Positions 51,248 to 59,320 of a stretch of DNA of 64,000 nucleotides are shown here, piece after piece. Both the position numbers and the translations under genes were made by a program. Below the pieces are notes generated by a model. That model ran no database searches. It had not been told where the DNA came from and worked only from the letters and a program-made list of their open reading frames with translations. The stretch lies in NCBI GenBank assembly GCA_023229795.1, contig JALNYP010000004.1, positions 1 to 64,000 on the forward strand. Direction: 5' to 3'. Within the stretch, counting starts at the first letter, position 1. The number at the start of each line of letters is the position of its first letter. This DNA comes from Syntrophobacterales bacterium. GTDB taxonomy: Bacteria; Desulfobacterota; Desulfobaccia; Desulfobaccales; 0-14-0-80-60-11.

Positions 51248-51520
51248 TTACTTCTGCTTCGGTTCCCAACAAGAGGCGGCGTCATTATAAATCATCAGGC
51301 GGCCATTTTGTTCACAGGTCCACTGATTGCCCACTTTTCGAACATTTTGCCCGCCCACGGGCGCCAGGGGGGACAACTCGTCCGGTGTTCCCAAGGTGCG
51401 CTGTTTAGTGGCTTCGACATCCGGGTTTTTGTAACCCGAAGATGAAGCGCAGCCTAATGCCAAGACGATCAACAGCAACGCGGCCGCCGCCATCCCGATA
51501 AGACGAATCTTTGCGTGCAT
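51248..51520 (-). CDS. Small lipoprotein with NQWTCE motif, copy 2
   Basis: 90 residues from ATG 51520 behind gggagggtgaag. Lipoprotein signal: hydrophobic 9-23, then LALGC with the lipid Cys near 24. The mature part is GTPDELSPLAP, VRKVGNQWTCEQNGRLMIYNDAASCWEPKQK. It aligns with the gene immediately upstream: GT-DELSPL-P, V-K-GNQWTCE, M-YN-AA--WEP. Function unknown; likely an outer-membrane-anchored small beta protein. Confidence 0.8.
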   Translation of the reverse strand: MHAKIRLIGMAAAALLLIVLALGCASSSGYKNPDVEATKQRTLGTPDELSPLAPVGGQNVRKVGNQWTCEQNGRLMIYNDAASCWEPKQK

Positions 51521-51536
51521 CTCTTCACCCTCCCGC

Positions 51537-51818
51537 TTATTTGGTCTGAGGTTTCTGAGGTTGAGGCTCCCAACGCGCCGCAGCTTCATTATATACCATG
51601 GGCTGCCCTTTAATTTCACAGGTCCACTGATTGCCGATCTTCTTCACCTTGGTCGCTTCGGCCGGGACCAGGGGGGACAATTCATCCCGGGTGCCCACGA
51701 CACTGCGCATATAGTTGGTCATCGGGGGTTGTTCAAGGGGCGGCGCGGCCCAGCTATTACCCCACATGAGGAACATTAAAGCCGCCGACAGCCCGAGACG
51801 ATGCATCTTGAGCGGCAT
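51537..51818 (-). CDS. Small exported protein with NQWTCE motif, copy 1
   Basis: 93 residues from ATG 51818 (agagg upstream); the frame is open to 51872. Cleavable signal peptide (LGLSAALMFLMWGNSWA) rather than a lipobox. Mature part: GTRDELSPLVPAE, VKKIGNQWTCEIKGQPMVYNEAAARWEPQ, closely parallel to the downstream gene. The pair is a tandem duplication in which one copy is lipid-anchored and the other soluble in the periplasm. Confidence 0.8.
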   Translation of the reverse strand: MPLKMHRLGLSAALMFLMWGNSWAAPPLEQPPMTNYMRSVVGTRDELSPLVPAEATKVKKIGNQWTCEIKGQPMVYNEAAARWEPQPQKPQTK

Positions 51819-52062
51819 GGACTTGAACCTCTTGATGGAGAAGTCTCTGTAATTGCCGGCGATAACCCTCAAGTGACGGGCCTATCATAAATCTTTTGGC
51901 CGACCTTGACAAATGTTTATGGTAAGATAGCGAATAAGATTCTTGCGGCCGCCAGGTTCGGCGGTCGTGCGGCTGACCCGGATTCCCCGGGACCCGCCCG
52001 ACGGCCGGAAAGGGCGACCGCATCACCACAAGGAGCACGCACGTTCCGTGATCGCCACAGCC

Positions 52063-52806
52063 ATGATGAACCGCTTAAACCATCGGAAGTTTTTTGGGAT
52101 CAACCGCCTCGGGGCTCTGCTTTTCCTGGCCCTGGGGGCCCTCGCCTGGGCCGGGCCGAGCCTTGCCGCGGCGGGCGCGCCTCAGGCCGTCATCGGGGCC
52201 ACCACCTTTGATTTTGGACAGATCTACGAAGACCGGGCTCTGACCCACACCTTCGTGATCAAAAATACCGGGGACGCGCCGTTGAAGATCGAAGACGTGG
52301 ACCCGGATTGTGCCTGCACCGCGTCCAGCTATGACAAGACCATTCCGCCCGGCGGCGAAGGCGGCATCACCCTGACCATCAAGCCCTTTTCGGTGCTGCA
52401 CCAGTTTAAGAAGGAGACCAAGGTCCGGCTCAATGACCCGGAGCGGCCCGCCCTGTCCCTGGTGATGGTGGGCAAGGCCCAGCCCTTCATCGAGATTCAG
52501 CCCAGCCATATCGTGCGGTTGCGCGGCAAGCCCGGCGAGGATATAGAGGGCCAGGTCCGGTTTACCTCGCATCTGCCCGGGCCCTGGAAGATTACGGAGG
52601 TGCGCAACAGCATCCCGGATAAAATCGACGTGACCCTCAAGCCGGAAGTGCCAGACAAGGTCTATGTCCTGGAAGTGCACAACAAGTGGCAGCAGTCGGG
52701 TCCCTATGCCGGCCTGGTGGAGCTGCTTACTACCTCCAAAGAGCGGCCCCGCCTTATCGTGCGAGTCTTTGGGGAACTCTACTTGCCTTCGGCGGGCGGC
52801 CAGTAG
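52063..52806 (+). CDS. DUF1573 family exported protein
   Basis: About 248 residues from ATG 52063, with a signal peptide (LGALLFLALGALAWAGPSLAA). The DUF1573 Ig-like domain is clear: FDFGQIYEDRALTHTFVIKNTGDAPLKIEDVDPDCACTAS (about 40-80), PGGEGGITLTIKPF. Two more beta domains follow. Expected in the periplasm or on the surface. The frame is open back to 51943, and a GTG at 52048 is an alternative start. The 3' end overlaps the convergent lipoprotein gene by 28 bases. Confidence 0.88.
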   Translation: MMNRLNHRKFFGINRLGALLFLALGALAWAGPSLAAAGAPQAVIGATTFDFGQIYEDRALTHTFVIKNTGDAPLKIEDVDPDCACTASSYDKTIPPGGEGGITLTIKPFSVLHQFKKETKVRLNDPERPALSLVMVGKAQPFIEIQPSHIVRLRGKPGEDIEGQVRFTSHLPGPWKITEVRNSIPDKIDVTLKPEVPDKVYVLEVHNKWQQSGPYAGLVELLTTSKERPRLIVRVFGELYLPSAGGQ

Positions 52807-53363
52807 AGGAGCATTTCGTTTAAGAGGTGGGCGGCGAAGGTGCGGGCCGCCAGGCGCAGGAGCAGTTCATCCTCCTTGGGGGCCGGCGGGCCGGGCTTGA
52901 TGGGCGAACTCACGCTGAACCGGTCCTGGAAGGCAAAGAGGGTGGCGTCGCCCCGGGTGATGGACCCGGACACCACCAGGTCGGCGTCGATCTTGCCGGT
53001 CAGAAACCGGACGGCCGCGCCCCGGATGGCCACATACTGGATGACGCCGTTGACCACGGTATCGCCCTGGGGCGAGATTTTCAGGCCGTTGGCGCGCCAG
53101 GCCCGGTCCAGTTCCTGCATGAAAAGTTCCTGAAAGGGAGCGCCCGGCGTGCCCTGGGCGGTGGCCACTGCAAAAGGCGTCAGGTTATAGACCGCCTGGG
53201 CCGGAGTGAAGTCCGGGGCTCGATAGCAGGCGGTGAGATATTTACCGGGCGCCAGCGCCACTCCCGGCGGGACGTCCGGCGCCAGCCGGGGCACGCAGCC
53301 CCAGGCGCCCGCCAGACACAGGGCCAGAGTCAGGACCAGGGAGGTGCACTTCTTTATCCACAT
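52779..53363 (-). CDS. Hypothetical lipoprotein
   Basis: 194 residues with a lipoprotein signal (LVLTLALCLAGAWGC, lipid Cys about 23). The mature domain has alternating strands and helices (FQELFMQELDRAWRANGLKI, VVNGVIQYVAIRGAAVRF, DADLVVSGSITRGD), reminiscent of periplasmic lipoproteins that bind in outer-membrane assembly or LPS transport, but no family was firmly recognised. Convergent with the DUF1573 gene, overlapping its end. Confidence 0.78.
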   Translation of the reverse strand: MWIKKCTSLVLTLALCLAGAWGCVPRLAPDVPPGVALAPGKYLTACYRAPDFTPAQAVYNLTPFAVATAQGTPGAPFQELFMQELDRAWRANGLKISPQGDTVVNGVIQYVAIRGAAVRFLTGKIDADLVVSGSITRGDATLFAFQDRFSVSSPIKPGPPAPKEDELLLRLAARTFAAHLLNEMLLYWPPAEGK

Positions 53364-53568
53364 GGCCTCTGATTACCACAAACCGCTAGCCTCTGCCAAC
53401 CATTTAACCGCTCAGTGCCGGAAAAGCCGGAGGCAGGGCCGGAGCGGACCGGAGGGCGGCCGCGGTAATCGAGGCGGACGCCGGCCGCGCCAGGGGGAGA
53501 GACGCTAAACCCATGATTTTCGCACCAGGAACTGCCATAAAGGGAAAGCTTGCCGGGCCTCAAGGCGC

Positions 53569-54561
53569 ATGGTAACCTTCCGTAAAATCGCGCAATGGAC
53601 CGCCAGCCTGGCGGCCCTGTTAGTGGTAGGAAGTCTGGGCTTTGTCTGGCTGGAAGGCTGGAATTTTTTCGACGCCCTCTACATGACGGTGACCACCCTG
53701 ACCACCGTGGGCTACGGCGAGATTCATCCCCTGGACCGGCTCGGGCGCATTTACAACATGGTGCTGATCCTGGCGGGAATGGGGGTCTTGCTCTATATCG
53801 TCGGCGGCCTGGCGCGGGTACTGATCGAAGGAGAAATCCGTGCAGCCTTAGGAAAGCGCAAATTGATCAAACACATCAAAAAGCTGAAAGGCCATTTTAT
53901 CATCTGCGGCTTCGGGCGTATCGGCGAAATTATCTGCCGGCAGCTCAAGGAGCGGGGCCTGTCCTTGGTGGTCATTGAAACCGACCCCGCTCTGATTACT
54001 CGCCTGGAAGAATTGGGTTATTTTTTCATCTCCGGTGACGCCACCCGGGATGAGGTCTTGCTGGAGGCGGGGATCGAACGGGCCAAGGGGCTGGTGGCGG
54101 TGGTTTCCACGGACGCGGACAACGTCTACGTCGTGCTGACGGCGCGCAGCCTGAACCCTAAGCTCCTCATCGTGGCCCGGGGAGAAGAGAGCGGCTCGGA
54201 AAAGAAGCTGCTGCGAGCCGGGGCCGACAAGGTGGAGTCCCCCTACCGCATGGGCGGCCAGAAAATGGCCCATACCATCCTGCACCCCACGGTGGTGACC
54301 TTCATGGAGTTGGCCATGAAGGAGGGGGTGGACTGGAGCATGGAAGAGATCGCGGTGGGCCAGACCTCAACCCTCCTGGGAGTGCCGCTCAAGGATTCGG
54401 GGATTCGCCAAAAGCTGGACCTCATATTAGTGGCGATCAAACGGGCCGACGGCGACATGCTGTTCAACCCCAGCCACGATACGCCCATTCTGGCGGGGGA
54501 CACCCTCATCGCCCTGGGGTTGCGGAAAAACCTGGACGCCCTGGAAGAATTGGTGCAGTGA
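53569..54561 (+). CDS. Two-span K+ channel with RCK domains (MthK-like)
   Basis: 330 residues. Two membrane helices (about 10-28 and 59-82) flank a pore helix with the selectivity filter TVGYG at 46-50. Then an RCK_N (TrkA_N) NAD-binding domain (HFIICGFGRIGEIICRQL, about 109-126) and an RCK_C domain (about 245-325). Architecture is that of MthK/Kch-type potassium channels gated by nucleotide or Ca2+ ligands at the RCK domain. Inner membrane. Single gene. Confidence 0.94.
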   Translation: MVTFRKIAQWTASLAALLVVGSLGFVWLEGWNFFDALYMTVTTLTTVGYGEIHPLDRLGRIYNMVLILAGMGVLLYIVGGLARVLIEGEIRAALGKRKLIKHIKKLKGHFIICGFGRIGEIICRQLKERGLSLVVIETDPALITRLEELGYFFISGDATRDEVLLEAGIERAKGLVAVVSTDADNVYVVLTARSLNPKLLIVARGEESGSEKKLLRAGADKVESPYRMGGQKMAHTILHPTVVTFMELAMKEGVDWSMEEIAVGQTSTLLGVPLKDSGIRQKLDLILVAIKRADGDMLFNPSHDTPILAGDTLIALGLRKNLDALEELVQ

Positions 54562-54587
54562 GGCAGTTGCTCAGCTATCAGAAAAAA

Positions 54588-54681
54588 GTAGGGTGGGCAC
54601 TGGCCACCAGAATTAACAGATAAGGTGTCCAAGCAGAGCTTGGACGGAAAAGTTTTCGTTCCCAAGCACAGCTTGGGAACG
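54588..54681. repeat. Cluster of family D and C palindromes
   Basis: Three elements in a row: a family D copy (gggtgggcactggccacc, about 54591), a short palindrome gtccaagcagagcttggac (54629-54647) and a family C copy cgttcccaag-cacag-cttgggaacg (54657-54681). The 185-base spacer between the channel and UPF0173 genes is almost entirely repeats. Confidence 0.65.
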
Positions 54682-54684
54682 AGT

Positions 54685-54712
54685 ATAACAGCTATCAGCT
54701 TTCAGCAACAAG
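54685..54712. repeat. Degenerate heptamer tract
   Basis: Units about taacagc, tatcagc, tttcagc, aacaagc right after the family C palindrome. Confidence 0.6.
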
Positions 54713-54746
54713 CAGCCTGGAAACGAGTCTGAAACAGGAGGGTGTT

Positions 54747-55463
54747 ATGGCGCAAGCGCAGATCGGCCGCGGGGTAAAAATCACCTTCTTGGGCCACTCG
54801 GCCTTTAAATTGAGTGGCAGCGGGGTTTCGGTGCTCATCGATCCCTGGCTATCGAACCCTTTGCTCAATACGCCGGTGGATAAGGTGGGGCCGGTGGACG
54901 TCATCCTGGTGACTCACGGCCACGGGGACCACGTGGGCGAAACCGTTCCGGTGGCCCAAAAAACCGGCGCGCCGGTGGTGGCCATCCATGAACTCAGCGT
55001 TATCCTGGCCCGGCAGGGCGCGCCCCAGACCATCGGCATGAACAAGGGCGGCACCCTGGCCATCGCGGGATTAAAGGTCACCATGACTCACGCGGTGCAC
55101 TCCTCCGCGGTGGAGGAAGGGGGCAACCTCATTGCTGCGGGCGATCCCGGCGGCTTCGTCATAGAGTTCCCCAACGGCTTTGTGGCCTACCACTCCGGGG
55201 ATACCGCGGCCTTCAAAGACATGGAACTCATCCGGGAGCTCTACCATCCGGAGTTGGCCATGCTCCCCATCGGCAGCCACTACGTCATGAGCCCGGCGGA
55301 GGCGGCCCTGGCCTGCCGCATGCTCAAACCTCGCTGGGTGATCCCCATGCATTACGGCACCTTTCCGGTGCTCACCGGCACTGCAGAGGAATTGATGGAG
55401 CGCCTCAAAGGCGAGCCGGAGATTACGGTGATTCCCCTGAAGCCAGGCGAGACAGTGGAGTAG
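54747..55463 (+). CDS. UPF0173 metallo-beta-lactamase-fold hydrolase
   Basis: 238-residue UlaG-like metal-dependent hydrolase. Zinc motif HGHGDH at 57-62 (H57, H59, D61, H62), preceded by FLGHSAFKLSG and IDPWLSNP, with later ligands in YHSGDTAAF and PMHYGTFP, all standard for UPF0173. Probably acts on a small phospho- or lactone substrate in the cytoplasm. Good aggagg site seven bases before the ATG. Confidence 0.94.
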   Translation: MAQAQIGRGVKITFLGHSAFKLSGSGVSVLIDPWLSNPLLNTPVDKVGPVDVILVTHGHGDHVGETVPVAQKTGAPVVAIHELSVILARQGAPQTIGMNKGGTLAIAGLKVTMTHAVHSSAVEEGGNLIAAGDPGGFVIEFPNGFVAYHSGDTAAFKDMELIRELYHPELAMLPIGSHYVMSPAEAALACRMLKPRWVIPMHYGTFPVLTGTAEELMERLKGEPEITVIPLKPGETVE

Positions 55464-55464
55464 G

Positions 55465-55499
55465 GAGCTGTCAGCGATCAGCGGTCAGCTTTCAGCCAA
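55465..55499. repeat. Degenerate heptamer tract
   Basis: Units gagctgt, cagcgat, cagcggt, cagcttt, cagccaa, two bases after the UPF0173 stop codon. Confidence 0.7.
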
Positions 55500-55549
55500 A
55501 GGATTAAAAAACTGGGACGGGATGGTTTTTATAATTGTGGCCGCTTGGG

Positions 55550-55580
55550 GTAGCTTGCGCAGGCTGAAGCCTGCGGCTAC
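55550..55580. repeat. Dispersed palindrome, family A
   Basis: Longest copy: arms gtagc..gcgcaggct and agcctgcggctac. Opposite orientation to the copy at 15357. Confidence 0.7.
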
Positions 55581-55652
55581 CAAACCTGACTTGATTATGC
55601 GCCTCTTTGTTTTCATAATGCATCCGGCTCAACAACTCTATTTAAAGTCTTT

Positions 55653-55680
55653 AAGCTGACAGCTGACAGCTTTTGCTCAA
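55653..55680. repeat. Degenerate heptamer tract at the recJ start
   Basis: Units aagctga, cagctga, cagcttt, tgctcaa run up to the ribosome site of recJ, and the last unit contains the alternative upstream TTG codon. Confidence 0.55.
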
Positions 55681-55690
55681 GGAGCAAATA

Positions 55691-57397
55691 TTGCGCCGTA
55701 AGAAGGCCTGGCAGGAGTATCCGGACCAACCGGAGTTGAGGCGCGAGGTCATGGCCCGCCATAATCTGCCGTCGTTGGTGGCCCGCATCCTGTTGAATCG
55801 CGGGCTGGCCGCTGCGGACGATATCCTGGCGTTCATGGACCCCTCGTTGGAGCGCCTCTATCCGCCCTTCGGGCTCTCGGACCTGGAAGTCGCCGCGGCC
55901 CGCCTGGGCCGGGCGGTGCGCCAAGGAGAGCCGGTGGCCGTTTACGGCGATTACGACGCCGACGGCCTCACCGCCACCGCGGTGCTGCACGAGTTTTTCC
56001 GGGAGTTGGGCCTTACCTGTTTCCCCTACGTCCCCGACCGCTTGACCCAGGGTTACGGCCTTAAGGTCGAGAGCCTCAAGGAACTGGCTACCCAGACCCG
56101 GCTGCTGGTGACGGTGGATTGCGGCATCAGCGATGCCCGCGAGGTGGCCTGGGCCCAGGCCCAGGGGCTGGAGGTGATCGTCACCGATCACCATGAAGTC
56201 CCCCCGGAACTGCCGAAGGCTTTGGCCGTGGTCAATCCCAAACGCCAGGGCCACGATTATCCTTTCGGGGAACTGGCCGGGGTGGGGGTGGCGCTGCTCC
56301 TGGCCCTGGGGGTTAGGGCCGAGCTTCGGGCCGAAGGCTGGTTCAGGCAGCGCCCTGAGCCTAACCTCAGGTCCTACCTGGACCTGGTGGCCCTGGGCAC
56401 CGCCGCGGACGTGGTGCCGCTATTGGGGGAGAATCGCATCCTGGTCACCCAGGGGCTCAAGGTCCTGGAGGCCAGTCGCCGCCCCGGCCTGGTGGCCCTG
56501 AAGGAAATCACCCAACTGGAAGGCAAACCCATCTCTTACCGGGATCTGGTCTTCAAGCTGGCGCCCCGCCTCAATGCCGCCGGCCGCATGGGCCAGGCCC
56601 GGTGCGCCCTGGAACTGCTCCTGAGCGACGACCTGAATCAGGCGCGCATTCAGGCCAACTATCTACAAAACCTCAACCGGCAGCGCCAGGCCATCGAAGA
56701 GGAAGTATTGAAAGCGGCCGCGGCCCTGATCCGCCGGGACAACCTGGCGGCGCGGCCGGTGCTGGTCCTGGCCGGGGAAGGCTGGCATGCCGGGGTGATC
56801 GGCATCGTGGCGGCCCGCCTGGCCGAGGCGTATCATCGGCCCACGGCCCTGGTGAGCCTCACTAACGGCGTGGGCCGGGGTTCGGCCCGGTCCATCGAGG
56901 GCTTCCACCTTTTTCAGGGACTGCAATCCTGCGGCGGGGTGCTGCACAAGTATGGGGGACATGCTGCGGCCGCGGGCTTCGAATTAGCCGCGGATAATCT
57001 GGCGGCTTTCCAGGGACTCCTGGAACAGGCCTTTTATGACCAGGTCGGGCCCCAGCCGCCCCGGCCCACCCTCAAGGTTGACGCCCAGGTGGAGTTGCCC
57101 GACCTGAACCAGGCCTACTACCAGCACCTGGAGACCCTGCGCCCTTTCGGCCCCGGCAACCCTGCGCCGGTCATGGTCAGCCTGGGGGTGGAATGCCTCG
57201 GGTCCCGGGTGGTGGGGGAGCGGCATCTGCGGGTAAAACTGGCGCAAAATGGCCAGATGCTCGAAGCCATTGCCTTTGATATGGCGGCCCACCATCCTCT
57301 GGGGGGCACCCTGGACGTAGCTCTCAGCACCCGGCTGTCGCACTACCAGGGACGGACCACCCCGGACCTTAGGCTCCTGGATTGGGGCAAGCCTTAA
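55691..57397 (+). CDS. recJ: Single-stranded-DNA-specific exonuclease RecJ
   Basis: 5'-3' ssDNA exonuclease of recombination and mismatch repair. About 568 residues. DHH motifs: I GDYDADGLTA (about 86-95), II VTVDCGISD, III VTDHHEVP, then GVGVALLLAL; DHHA1 domain with AGRMGQA and GGHAAAAGFE. TTG 55691 is chosen because aaggag is seven bases upstream; TTG 55673 would add six residues read from the heptamer tract. All catalytic Asp and His residues present. Confidence 0.95.
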   Translation: MRRKKAWQEYPDQPELRREVMARHNLPSLVARILLNRGLAAADDILAFMDPSLERLYPPFGLSDLEVAAARLGRAVRQGEPVAVYGDYDADGLTATAVLHEFFRELGLTCFPYVPDRLTQGYGLKVESLKELATQTRLLVTVDCGISDAREVAWAQAQGLEVIVTDHHEVPPELPKALAVVNPKRQGHDYPFGELAGVGVALLLALGVRAELRAEGWFRQRPEPNLRSYLDLVALGTAADVVPLLGENRILVTQGLKVLEASRRPGLVALKEITQLEGKPISYRDLVFKLAPRLNAAGRMGQARCALELLLSDDLNQARIQANYLQNLNRQRQAIEEEVLKAAAALIRRDNLAARPVLVLAGEGWHAGVIGIVAARLAEAYHRPTALVSLTNGVGRGSARSIEGFHLFQGLQSCGGVLHKYGGHAAAAGFELAADNLAAFQGLLEQAFYDQVGPQPPRPTLKVDAQVELPDLNQAYYQHLETLRPFGPGNPAPVMVSLGVECLGSRVVGERHLRVKLAQNGQMLEAIAFDMAAHHPLGGTLDVALSTRLSHYQGRTTPDLRLLDWGKP

Positions 57398-57426
57398 AAC
57401 TCCCGCCTCAAAAGCAAGTACCCACG

Positions 57427-57635
57427 GTAGGGCGGGAAAGCGCCGCGCATCCCGCCTTCAGTAGCCGCAGACCGGGAAAGTGAGATTCCGCCACCGTCAT
57501 TGGTTCAGGCCTGACTTATGCTGCAATATGTTCTCGCCTTTGTTCCTGGCGGCACTTTTTTTTCACGGTTACGATGTTCTAAATTTAAAGCAGGAATAAT
57601 CTAATGGCGGGATGCGCGGCGCTTTCCCGCCCTAC
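57427..57635. mobile_element. MITE/BIME-like element with perfect 30-bp inverted ends
   Basis: Bases 57427-57456 are exactly the reverse complement of 57606-57635; each end begins with gtagggcggg and is itself partly palindromic (ggcggga ... tcccgcc). The 149 bases between encode nothing. This fits a pair of inverted REP units (BIME) or a short non-autonomous element. No clear target-site duplication was found, and no transposase lies in the window. Confidence 0.55.
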
Positions 57636-57662
57636 GCTCCACGCTCCACGCGCTTTTAAGAT

Positions 57663-57783
57663 GGTGCGCAGTGCGCACCCTACGCTCTTCCCTGATGATC
57701 TTGGAGAGGGATTTTCTGGTTTTCGATGCAGTTTACTCTTGCCCGGCTATTTCATATTGGTAGGTCGGGCGTCCCCGCCCGAC
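57663..57783. repeat. Two further palindromes
   Basis: ggtgcgcagtgcgcacc (57663-57679) and gtcgggcgtccccgcccgac (57764-57783), family D relatives downstream of the inverted-pair element. Confidence 0.55.
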
Positions 57784-57842
57784 TGCTCTTGGTGGGGCCG
57801 TCATCAACCTGGGGCCTAACCCCTGTGAGGAAACGCCTGGGA

Positions 57843-58613
57843 TTACGGGGAACCGGAAGATCTCATTTCCGCCAACAAGCGTCGGGCTTCCTGGCGGTCC
57901 TCCTCAAGATCCTGGGGCTTAACGGCATGTTGGGTGCTTTTGAGGACTTGCTCCAATTGCTGCTGGGCGAGGGAGCGGTAATGGAGGCGATACAGGGTCT
58001 GGGCCAGGAACAGGTGGTTGGTGCTGTTGTTCGGGGCCAGCCGCACCGCCGCCTCGAGGTGGTAGAGGGATTTGTTGATGTCGCCTACGGACATGGGCCA
58101 GGCAGGAGCTTCAAAATAGATGCGGCCCAGGACCCGATGAGCCCCGGTCTGATCGTAGGTTTCATCCAGGGCCACGGCCCGTTCCAGTTCTTCGAGGATG
58201 CGGGGCAACAGCCGGCGTCCCAGCATATAGCCCCCGGCATCGGCCTGGCCGCAAAGATTGAGGGCCAGCCAATAGTGGCCCTCAGTGCGGTTGGGCGCCT
58301 CATGGATCAAAGTCTCGGCGTAGAGTTGACCCTTGCGGTAATAAGGCTCACTCTGCTTCTTAGGAGCCAGATCCCCCAGGATAAAGGCGGTGCGGGCCAG
58401 TTTCGCCAGGAGCATGGTGCGGTCCACCTCCGTCGAAGAGAGCAGCCCTTCGTACAGACGGAGAGCCTGCTCGGCCTGGGGCATCTCCAAGGTGGGGCAC
58501 TGCAGGAGGACGTCGGCTTCGGCCAGGGCCGGAGGCGCGGCGCACTGAGCGGTAGTGGCCAGGAGACTGATCGCTAGGCATCCTAAAGACAGCAGCCAGC
58601 CAATCCGTTTCAT
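57843..58613 (-). CDS. TatT-like TPR protein, exported
   Basis: About 256 residues from ATG 58613, starting with a signal peptide (MKRIGWLLSLGCLAISLLATTAQCA). The rest is helical TPR-like repeats: QAEQALRLYEGLLSS, GHYWLALNLCGQADAGGYMLGRRLLPRILEELERAVALDETYD, GAHRVLGRIYFEAP and LAQTLYRLHYRSLAQQQLEQVL. The pattern resembles the TRAP-transporter-associated TatT component family (trimeric periplasmic proteins), although no TRAP transporter gene is near. Partner unknown. Confidence 0.8.
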   Translation of the reverse strand: MKRIGWLLSLGCLAISLLATTAQCAAPPALAEADVLLQCPTLEMPQAEQALRLYEGLLSSTEVDRTMLLAKLARTAFILGDLAPKKQSEPYYRKGQLYAETLIHEAPNRTEGHYWLALNLCGQADAGGYMLGRRLLPRILEELERAVALDETYDQTGAHRVLGRIYFEAPAWPMSVGDINKSLYHLEAAVRLAPNNSTNHLFLAQTLYRLHYRSLAQQQLEQVLKSTQHAVKPQDLEEDRQEARRLLAEMRSSGSP

Positions 58614-58772
58614 CAGGGTTCCGGAAAGGGAATTTTCGAGCCGAGGCAAGATTCAGCCGTCGAAAATAAATATAAGTCGCCCAAAGCCGCTTGCCAAGCC
58701 CGGGAGGCCAGAGGTAGAAGAGAATTGGATTTTTTTCATGGCTCCCCCACCATCCCGGATGTTCATAAGACC

Positions 58773-58801
58773 TTGCCCGGGGGCCTTTTCTGTGATACAG
58801 G
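58773..58801 (+). promoter_or_regulatory. Promoter candidate for ssb
   Basis: TTGCCC, 17-base spacer, TACAGG with tgtga before it (extended -10-like). Start would lie near 58808, about 27 bases before the ATG. Confidence 0.35.
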
Positions 58802-58834
58802 TGTGAGGAATCCTAGGCGGTTGCAGGAGGGATC

Positions 58835-59245
58835 ATGGCTGGGGTCAACAAAGTGATTTTGATAGGCCATTTGGGGGCTGATCCGGAGATGCGCTATACC
58901 GCGAACGGCACCGCGGTGGCGAAATTCAGGATTGCCACCACCGAAAAATTTACCGACCGGGACGGCAACCGCCAGGAGCGGACTGAATGGCATCGAGTGG
59001 TGGCCTGGCGCAAGCTGGCAGAGATCTGCGGCCAGTACCTCGCCAAGGGCAAACAGGTCTACATCGAAGGCAAGATTCGTAACGACACCTGGGAAAAAGA
59101 CGGGGTCAAACAATATTCTTACGAGATCGTGGCCGATAATATGGTAATGTTGGGCGGCGCCGGCGGGCGCGGCCAGGACCGGGAGCCGGAGCCTCCCTTC
59201 GGTCCGCCGGAAGGCGGCATGCCCAATGACGATATCCCCTTTTAA
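58835..59245 (+). CDS. ssb: Single-stranded DNA-binding protein
   Basis: 136-residue SSB: OB fold (NKVILIGHLGADPEMRYTANGTAVAKFRIAT, TEWHRVVAWRKLAEICGQYLAKGKQVYIEGKI), a short Gly/Pro linker and the acidic protein-binding tip NDDIPF that recruits repair proteins. Standard length and start, with gcaggagggatc before the ATG. Followed by a HEAT-repeat gene. Confidence 0.97.
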   Translation: MAGVNKVILIGHLGADPEMRYTANGTAVAKFRIATTEKFTDRDGNRQERTEWHRVVAWRKLAEICGQYLAKGKQVYIEGKIRNDTWEKDGVKQYSYEIVADNMVMLGGAGGRGQDREPEPPFGPPEGGMPNDDIPF

Positions 59246-59320
59246 GGGAAACCACCCGGGAGATTGGCAGGCCCCGGGGCCATCGCAGGGGCCTAGCCGC
59301 CCTGGAAGAGAAATAATCTT

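Larger units (their letters stand above)
57398..57842. other. Repeat-filled spacer after recJ
   Basis: 445 bases without a gene. It contains the inverted pair 57427-57635 and two more palindromes at 57663-57679 and 57764-57783. The interior 57457-57605 shows no coding signal. No terminator with a T run was seen after recJ. Confidence 0.55.
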
